Shown here: positions 6,143-10,888 of the stretch, piece after piece
Layout: the number at the start of each line of letters is the position of its first letter
Numbering within the stretch: position 1 is the first letter of the stretch
Origin: JAKAWQ01 sp035503055
Lineage (GTDB): Bacteria; Pseudomonadota; Alphaproteobacteria; Acetobacterales; Acetobacteraceae
Assembly: GCA_035503055.1 (NCBI GenBank)
Contig: DATJTV010000185.1
Coordinates: 1 to 10,888 of the forward strand
Direction: 5' to 3'
DNA: 10,888 bases
The notes under the pieces: model-generated
What the model saw: only the letters and a program-made list of their open reading frames with translations
What the model was told of the DNA's origin: nothing
The model's database searches: none
Program-made: the position numbers and the translations under genes

Positions 6143-6470
6143 GCCCACGCCACGGCGCGGCGAGGTCTGGTTGGTGTCCTTCGATCCCGCCGTCGGCGGC
6201 GAGATCCAGAAAACCCGGCCGGCCGTGGTGCTGAGCAACGATACCGCCAACGCCCTGTTGAACCGGGTCCAGCTGGTGCCGGTGTCGAGTCAGGTCAGCC
6301 GCCTCTACCCCTCCGAAGCCACTATCGACCTCAATGGTGAACGCCGCAAAGCCATGTCCGATCAGATCACCACTGCCAGCAAGCGGCGCCTGCTGCGCCG
6401 CCTCGGGACACTCGGCGCCGAGGATATGGCTGCAGTGAGTCGGGTGGTCCGGCTGCAGCTCGGCCTCTGA
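6132..6470 (+). CDS. mazF: MazF/PemK-family toxin endoribonuclease (112 aa)
   Basis: Ribosome-independent mRNA interferase that would arrest growth if the replicon and its antitoxin were lost. The GTG at 6132 lies inside the end of the antitoxin gene; an ATG a few bases later is out of frame. Motifs run in the family order: RRGEVWLVSFDP (8-19), EIQKTRPAVVLSND (24-37) with the conserved arginine, LVPVSS (48-53) and MSDQITTASKRRLL (75-88). Length and motifs are complete, so it looks active. It points toward parB (stop at 6551), giving convergent genes 80 bp apart. Confidence 0.92.
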   Translation: MADEPTPRRGEVWLVSFDPAVGGEIQKTRPAVVLSNDTANALLNRVQLVPVSSQVSRLYPSEATIDLNGERRKAMSDQITTASKRRLLRRLGTLGAEDMAAVSRVVRLQLGL

Positions 6471-6536
6471 GCAAAACCACGTTCGGCAGAAAAGCGATCT
6501 CAGCCAGCGGTTGGGTGGGCTGTCCTACCCTGGCGT

Positions 6537-6552
6537 ACCGTTATCATCGGTC
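6537..6552 (+). repeat. Repeat related to the iterons, at the end of parB
   Basis: ACCGTTATCATCGGTC, identical over 16 nt to 9093-9108 inside repA and sharing its core with the repeats upstream of repA. The outer ACCG and CGGT form a short dyad. It overlaps the parB stop codon. It may bind the Rep protein or a partition protein. Confidence 0.6.
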
Positions 6553-7561
6553 AGCGCAGCGGAGCCTTGCCCAGCAGTTGGTCCAGCAGCTCCGCCACCC
6601 CCCGAATCACATCCGCCCGGTTTCGGGCGGCGGCGCGGGGCAGGGAGATGGCGATGGACCCAGATGGGCCGCGATGGCCGGTTACAATGACTACGCCGTC
6701 GGGTCCCTGCACCGCAACTTCCCGTGAAGGACGTTTGGCCCCCCTCGCCCGCTCCGCCGCGGCCTCTGAAAGCCGGCGCACGACTGCCGCTGGTTTTAGC
6801 TGCGCTCCCACCGCCTGCTCTTCGATCAACGTTGCCGCCGCCTCTAGCACGCGCTCGCGTGTCTTGGGCACGCGCAGCAACGGAGCGAGCACTGCGGCGT
6901 GGGTGATTCCGATCACCTGCGGCGAACCAAAGGTCGCGATAACCTCTGGCGGCAACCGCGCCAGCTCTAAATAGCGGCTGAGCCAGCTTTTGCTGACCTC
7001 CAGACGCTCCACCATCTTTTGCTGGCTGCCGCCGTAGTATCGCTCGATCGCGCGGGCGTAATCGGTCGCTCTTTCGTAGTCGGACAAGTCCTTACGGCTA
7101 CGGTTCTCCAGGTCCGCGAGGCGAAATGCCTCCTCGTCGGTCAGCTCACGCGGCTCGATCAGGAATTTGAATTGCGGATAGTTGTTGGTGCGCAGCCAAG
7201 TGACGGTCCAATGGCGCCGTGCGCCACAGACCACCTCGAACTCATGCTGTGGGTCACCCGTCACCCGGCGCACGATCGCAGGCACTTCCTGCCGCCCCTG
7301 GGCCCGCATGCTTTCGATGAGATCGGCGCAGCTCGTCTCGTTCAGCGCCGAGTAGTCACGGTTGTGACCATCCCAGATTCGGCAACGCGCCGGATCGACG
7401 AACTCATGCACCTTGGTAACGGCCGCACCCGAGGCCAGCTCAGCCAAACGGTTGTCACGTGCACTAAGAATCCCGCTCCGCGGCGGCGGGCGGGGCGTGG
7501 TCCGGCCCGCCGAACCTCCGCTTGCTAGCTGATCCGCGAAGCCTTTATTCCCGAGGGCCAT
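6551..7561 (-). CDS. parB: ParB/RepB-type plasmid partition protein (336 aa)
   Basis: CTP-dependent DNA clamp that loads at a centromere-like site and couples the plasmid to the ParA ATPase. The start is the ATG at 7561 with AGGAAA upstream. The order is: disordered proline-rich N-terminus (~1-45); ParB/Srx domain with VPAIVRR, CGARRHW (112-118) and LADLENRSRKDLSDYE (148-162), the nucleotide boxes; a helix-turn-helix near 178-200 (SQQKMVERLEVSKSWLSRYL) that should read parS; and a C-terminal dimerisation part. The usual GERR of box II is GARR here. It is the last gene of the repA-parA-parB set, 59 bp after parA, and that gap holds a palindrome likely to be its binding site. Confidence 0.92.
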   Translation of the reverse strand: MALGNKGFADQLASGGSAGRTTPRPPPRSGILSARDNRLAELASGAAVTKVHEFVDPARCRIWDGHNRDYSALNETSCADLIESMRAQGRQEVPAIVRRVTGDPQHEFEVVCGARRHWTVTWLRTNNYPQFKFLIEPRELTDEEAFRLADLENRSRKDLSDYERATDYARAIERYYGGSQQKMVERLEVSKSWLSRYLELARLPPEVIATFGSPQVIGITHAAVLAPLLRVPKTRERVLEAAATLIEEQAVGAQLKPAAVVRRLSEAAAERARGAKRPSREVAVQGPDGVVIVTGHRGPSGSIAISLPRAAARNRADVIRGVAELLDQLLGKAPLR

Positions 7562-7600
7562 TTTGCCTATTTCCTGTTTACTATCAGTCCTTTACGCTCG

Positions 7601-7618
7601 AGTTGCAGGCCTGCAACT
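7601..7618. promoter_or_regulatory. Perfect 18-bp palindrome, probable parS partition site
   Basis: AGTTGCAGGCCTGCAACT is its own reverse complement. Its 16-bp core GTTGCAGGCCTGCAAC (7602-7617) fits GTTNNNNGCNNNNAAC, the parS pattern described for alphaproteobacterial repABC plasmids. It lies two bases from the parA stop, between parA and parB. No T run follows on the minus strand, so a terminator is unlikely. Confidence 0.72.
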
Positions 7619-7620
7619 GG

Positions 7621-8805
7621 TCAGATCACCGCTTCGCCACGGAGCCGTTCGGTGTGGCTTGGCCAGGTTAGCCGAATCAATGTTTCAACCTCGGCGTTGA
7701 CCGCATTCAGGTAAGTTAAGCATCGCTGGTACGTTTCCCGAGATGTCACCGGACCATCTAAGTCATACACGGTCATCAGCCGCGCCGACGCGTTATCGAT
7801 TTCGGCGCTGTCCTTGAGCACTGTGCGAAGCATGGTCTCACCAAACAATCCCCGCATCATCCCAAGGAGTTCACGCTGCATGGACTTTTGCTCATCGGCG
7901 CGGGTCGCCAGTATCCGCAACCAATTCAGCTCCACTGGCATCCCTTGATCTTCCAACACCCCCATCGTCTCGTAGAGCATCGCCAAAAAGGTCGTTGTCG
8001 ACGTGAAGTCCACGACCGTCGGCGGGATCGGAACCAACAAGGCGTTCGCCGCACGCATCACCGACAGCGAGATGGTCCCAAGGGCCGGTGGTGGATCGAG
8101 GATCACGACGTCGAAGTGTTCACCAATCGACGCGATCCCTTCCGCGAGCCGGTTTAGGAGCATCTTGTCAGCGCGAGCGATTTGCGCGGCGAGCTCGTAC
8201 TCCGCCGAATAGAGCTTTAGGTTCGCAGGCACGAGATAGAGCCCGTCCCAATGCGTCTCGTGCAGCGCGTAGGCGAGGCTCGACATCTCTGCATTTCGAA
8301 TGAAGGGGTAGAGAGTGTCTTCCTCAGAGATGTCGAGATCGGGCACATACCCAAACATCGTCGTCGAGGAACCCTGGCTGTCGCAATCGATCAGGCAGAC
8401 GCGATAACCTCGAATTGCGAGATATTGCGCGAGATGGGTGGAGATCGTCGACTTACCCACACCCCCTTTGAAATTCTGCACCGCAACAATGGCGAGGGGG
8501 TCATGAGGTGCGCGCCAGTTGCGAGTGCCAAACACGCTGCGCATCTGATTGATTTCTGCAAGTGTATAGCCGACGCGCCTTCCGCTTGCAGTGCGCTCTA
8601 CGATCGGTAGGCGACCATCCTTTTCAGCGTCGCGGATCGCTGCAGGGGTACGGCTCACCAATTCTGCGGTACGCGTGATCGAAAAGCGCGGCGCCTGGCG
8701 TCTATCCGTACCTTTTTCATCGCCACGTGTCCGAAGCGAGGCCAACACGTCCCGTGCCCGGTCGTAGAGTTCGGCCATGGACTCTGTGGTTGTGGAATGG
8801 TCCAC
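7621..8805 (-). CDS. parA: ParA-type partition ATPase with N-terminal helix-turn-helix
   Basis: Walker-type ATPase that positions plasmid copies along the nucleoid together with ParB. Counting from the GTG at 8805 (394 residues), residues ~35-95 resemble a winged helix-turn-helix (FSITRTAELVSRTPAAIRDAEKDGRL, then GRRVGYTLAEINQMR). The deviant Walker A FKGGVGKST is near 112-120, LIDCDSQGSST follows, and VVILDPPPALG is Walker B. This is the large, self-regulating ParA type. I prefer the GTG at 8805 because GGAG precedes it by seven bases. A TTG at 8853 overlaps the repA stop as TTGA and could be used by coupling; an ATG at 8778 has only a weak site. It lies directly after repA, so co-transcription is likely. 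Confidence 0.93.
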   Translation of the reverse strand: MDHSTTTESMAELYDRARDVLASLRTRGDEKGTDRRQAPRFSITRTAELVSRTPAAIRDAEKDGRLPIVERTASGRRVGYTLAEINQMRSVFGTRNWRAPHDPLAIVAVQNFKGGVGKSTISTHLAQYLAIRGYRVCLIDCDSQGSSTTMFGYVPDLDISEEDTLYPFIRNAEMSSLAYALHETHWDGLYLVPANLKLYSAEYELAAQIARADKMLLNRLAEGIASIGEHFDVVILDPPPALGTISLSVMRAANALLVPIPPTVVDFTSTTTFLAMLYETMGVLEDQGMPVELNWLRILATRADEQKSMQRELLGMMRGLFGETMLRTVLKDSAEIDNASARLMTVYDLDGPVTSRETYQRCLTYLNAVNAEVETLIRLTWPSHTERLRGEAVI

Positions 8806-8849
8806 CGAGGTGCTCCAGATTTCCGAAGAAGCGTTGTCAGTCCAAAGGG

Positions 8850-10118
8850 TCAACGCGACCGGGCGACGACCCGCGGTACACCGTCCAGCCCGGCTGCAAG
8901 GCGAGCGCGCTCAAGAACCTGCGAGTAATGCACTCGAATCCAGTCGGCCTTGAACTTAGTGGGGACGGCCAGTCGCCAGCCGTCCGTGTCTTGCTCCAAA
9001 ATCGCGTCGCGGAACCAGGAGCGAGCCTCGCTTGAGCCGATCGCCGATGTCACGGAGGCCAGGAAGCGGGCCGAGACGTCGCCTCCCAGCGCACCGTTAT
9101 CATCGGTCGTCTGCGACGTGGGCTCGACGAGCGCCAACCTGGCACCGGAGATCAGCTTGCGCTGGAGCGGGGCAGGGGAGGTATGCAGACGGATGACCGT
9201 AGTGTCGAAGTCGGCGCGCGCCTCAGGATAGACCGCCGAAACTTGGCGGTCCCACGCATCGCGGACGGTCTGCCGGAATTTCCGAATATTCGTTCCCGTA
9301 TTGCCGAAATGCACGGCCAGCTGCTGCCAACTGAGGGTGGCGGGGCGTTTGGGATTTATCCGAGGCAGCCGGTAAGCGAGCCAAGTGTAGAGGTCAAGTG
9401 CAGTAGCCGAATCCCGCAGTTGGCGGATGGCATGCTCGTTGAGCGGGACAGCATGCTTGCGCAGATGCTCGAAGAATGCCTCCGTGAGGTAGATTTCCCG
9501 ACGAAATCCGCCCCCCTTAGCGTCGCTTCCCACGTACTCGTTCGTCAATTTGATTTCACGGATTCCGAATTCTTTGGTCCCATTGGCATCTTCGCTATCC
9601 CACCGGATCATCCATTCGCAGGCAAGCAAGCGGTCGAGCTGCTGGCGGATTAACGTGGCGGACCCACGGGGGCCATAGCTGATCGTCCGAAACCCCATCT
9701 TGCGCATCCAGTCGGTGAAGGATGCGCCCAGCAGCACCTGGCGTGATTTGGTGCGAACGGCTTCGGTCATGATGTGGATAAGGACGAGGCGGGGCAGGGA
9801 CCCATACGGGACGCCCAGGACAGTTAGTATCTGCTGCCCGTTTACCTTCTGAACGACCGCCTTCGGAGTAATCACCAGGGTGTACTGCCCGTCCTGACGG
9901 ATGATAGGGGCTTGATCGTCCGGCGGACGTCGGACCGGCAGCGACATCGCGCATAGCGCCGAATGAAGAAAGCTTGCCACCGGTTCTTCGCGGGCAACGG
10001 CTCGTACGCGCTCGAACAGGTCCGGTTGCCCTGCTTCTCGGGCAAGCTCCTCGGCTGCATTTGCGCCTCGGGCAACCAACGCAGCATGGATGAGGTGCCC
10101 GAGGGGAGGCTTCGGCAT
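8850..10118 (-). CDS. repA: RepA_C-type plasmid replication initiator with DnaA domain I-like tail (422 aa)
   Basis: Starts plasmid replication by binding origin repeats. I chose the ATG at 10118 (AGGAA eight bases upstream, MPKPPLGHLIHAAL). A GTG at 10199 with a more distant AGGAG would add 27 residues that do not look conserved. Residues ~60-330 match the plasmid RepA family as I know it: LGVPYGSLPRLVLIHIMTEA (101-120), GASFTDWMRKMGF (131-143), SATLIRQQLDRLL (153-165), SATALDLYTWLAYRLPRI (237-254), HFGN and FRQTVRDAWDRQVSAVYP. A polar linker (~331-347) follows. Residues ~348-405 then resemble the N-terminal domain of DnaA: SEARSWFRDAIL, WRLAVPTKFKADWIRVHYSQVL. It heads the parA-parB block. 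Iteron-like repeats lie 220-340 bp upstream. The initiator call is strong; the DnaA-like tail is my inference. Confidence 0.9.
   Translation of the reverse strand: MPKPPLGHLIHAALVARGANAAEELAREAGQPDLFERVRAVAREEPVASFLHSALCAMSLPVRRPPDDQAPIIRQDGQYTLVITPKAVVQKVNGQQILTVLGVPYGSLPRLVLIHIMTEAVRTKSRQVLLGASFTDWMRKMGFRTISYGPRGSATLIRQQLDRLLACEWMIRWDSEDANGTKEFGIREIKLTNEYVGSDAKGGGFRREIYLTEAFFEHLRKHAVPLNEHAIRQLRDSATALDLYTWLAYRLPRINPKRPATLSWQQLAVHFGNTGTNIRKFRQTVRDAWDRQVSAVYPEARADFDTTVIRLHTSPAPLQRKLISGARLALVEPTSQTTDDNGALGGDVSARFLASVTSAIGSSEARSWFRDAILEQDTDGWRLAVPTKFKADWIRVHYSQVLERARLAAGLDGVPRVVARSR
9093..9108 (+). repeat. Repeat related to the iterons, inside repA
   Basis: ACCGTTATCATCGGTC, the exact 16-nt partner of 6537-6552. 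It encodes linker residues TDDNG (338-342) between the RepA core and the DnaA-like tail, where coding constraint should be low. Confidence 0.6.
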
Positions 10119-10240
10119 GTAGTGCGTTCCTGCCCACGACTCGCAGCTGACGAACGACAACGGTTGCGTTAGCACAAGGTTATCCGGCTGGCCAGCCACT
10201 TTCGAAAATAGCTCCTATCACTGCCGAAAAGCGCAAATCG

Positions 10241-10255
10241 ACCGATGTCGGCGGT
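10241..10255 (-). promoter_or_regulatory. Candidate Rep operator, inverted copy of the repeat
   Basis: On the minus strand ACCGCCGACATCGGT matches ACCGTTATCATCGGT at 11 of 15 positions, including both outer arms. It is in the opposite orientation to the upstream cluster and 123-137 bp before the repA ATG. Iteron plasmids often repress rep through inverted half-iterons at the rep promoter; that role here is inferred. Confidence 0.35.
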
Positions 10256-10336
10256 TCATGCTGGCCTTGATCACTTTTAACTCTTGCTCAGGTCCGCCTT
10301 AAGGACATCTCTTCGGAAAGAGAGTCTTAGGATTCG

Positions 10337-10456
10337 TACCTGTTCCATCGGTGTAATTGGCGCCCGCATACCGTTATCATTGGCGGGACTCCGGCTGCCC
10401 GTACCGTTATCAGCGTGCCGCCGTACGCTGCGCCTCGGCCGTACCAATATCATCGC
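10337..10456 (+). repeat. Iteron-like repeats, probable replication origin
   Basis: Four copies of a TACCGTTATCAT-like word in one orientation begin at 10337 (TACCTGTTCCATCGGT), 10369 (TACCGTTATCATTGGC), 10402 (TACCGTTATCAGCGTG) and 10442 (TACCAATATCATCGCA), spaced 32, 33 and 40 bp, roughly whole helical turns. They lie upstream of repA, where RepA would be expected to bind. No clear DnaA box is present, and AT-rich DNA suitable for melting is limited to 10201-10285. The repeats are seen directly; the origin role is inferred. Confidence 0.6.
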
Positions 10457-10888
10457 ATCGCGGCGAGTCATCGCATTGTCCAGGTCGACGCGAAAGCCGG
10501 CAAAGCCGACCACGAGCGAGTAGGGGCGGGCAGGACGACGAGGAGAGGAAACCGCTCGCTTGCTCACGTTTCGGGCGTGAAATCCCCGTGACCGGTCGCG
10601 TCGGGCAGAGGCACGGCCCCCCTCCGCGGTCCATGAGCCTTGTTTGGCGGGACCTGCCGTAATCCCGTTGATGGTCACTCTGTCGCGCTGCCGCTCGGAC
10701 GGGTCTGATTTACTCTCGGTGAAAGCTAATGGGCCTTGCCCAGCCCAAGGCATTGCAGGTGCCCGGCAAACTGGCGGCCGTGGGGTAATTCCTTGACGCA
10801 CGCGGCAGACAAGCCTCGAGGTCAGATTGGACAGTAATTCCAGCAGCTTGACCAGCGCCTGGATCTCGTACCTTGCACCGAGAGTGAA
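10457..10888. other. Right-edge stretch without a supported gene
   Basis: A minus-strand frame is open from the right edge to 10277, beginning FTLGARYEIQALVKLLELLS, which could be the end of a gene lying outside the window. Beyond about 10800 the translation is low-complexity and crosses the iteron repeats, so I do not call it. I see no RNA gene or further repeat apart from two copies of GTAATTCC near 10785 and 10834. Confidence 0.35.

Noticed and set aside
6501..6522. Possible terminator between mazF and parB
   Set aside because: CAGCC and GGGCTG can pair, but the stem is only about five bases with no T tract.
10179..10187. DnaA box-like GGTTATCCG near the upstream repA start
   Set aside because: It matches the TTATCCACA consensus only partly and lies by the alternative repA start, so I do not count it as a DnaA box.
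10277..10888. Long minus-strand open frame reaching the right edge
   Set aside because: It runs through the iteron repeats, most of its translation is low-complexity and unrecognised, and the GTG at 10801 has no clear RBS. High-GC DNA gives such frames by chance. Only the first ~30 residues at the edge could belong to an outside gene.
1..10888. CRISPR arrays, tRNA or rRNA genes and complete insertion sequences
   Set aside because: No regularly spaced long repeats, no tRNA-like cloverleaf sequences and no intact transposase with terminal repeats were seen.

Overview
This window looks like part of a high-GC alphaproteobacterial accessory replicon, most likely a plasmid. Acetobacteraceae or a near relative is my guess, because the RepA_C-type initiator and the integrase families feel typical of that group; this is pattern recognition, not a search result. 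The strongest evidence for a plasmid is a complete replication and partition block on the minus strand at the right: repA (10118 to 8850), parA (8805 to 7621) and parB (7561 to 6551). It comes with repeats that look like iterons upstream of repA (10337-10456) and a perfect 18-bp palindrome between parA and parB. The 16-bp core of that palindrome fits the parS pattern GTTNNNNGCNNNNAAC known from alphaproteobacterial repABC plasmids.

Left part (1-2022): the 3' part of a tyrosine recombinase whose catalytic residues are intact, a probable VapC (PIN toxin) remnant, a strong GC hairpin, a 63-residue exported protein on the minus strand, and its probable promoter with nested inverted repeats. Middle (2023-4083): a MocR-type (GntR plus aminotransferase fold) regulator divergent from a small 4-oxalocrotonate-tautomerase-like enzyme, then a possible serine-recombinase tail remnant. 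From 4142 to 6470 come two toxin-antitoxin operons on opposite strands, a Phd-like antitoxin with a PemK-like toxin (minus) and a MazE-like antitoxin with MazF (plus). They are separated by a C-rich stretch and a decayed tyrosine recombinase with a frameshift at a C9 run and an in-frame TAG.

The block from repA to parB would start replication and segregate the replicon. The two toxin-antitoxin modules would penalise its loss, and the recombinases and remnants mark repeated insertion and decay. MocR with the tautomerase is the only metabolic-looking cargo.

The most unusual points are these. The C-terminal ~60 residues of RepA resemble domain I (the N-terminal domain) of DnaA. An identical 16-nt sequence related to the iterons lies in the linker before that domain and again at the end of parB. 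The PemK-like toxin can only reach full length from a CTG codon overlapping the antitoxin stop. All identifications come from reading the sequence; no database was searched.
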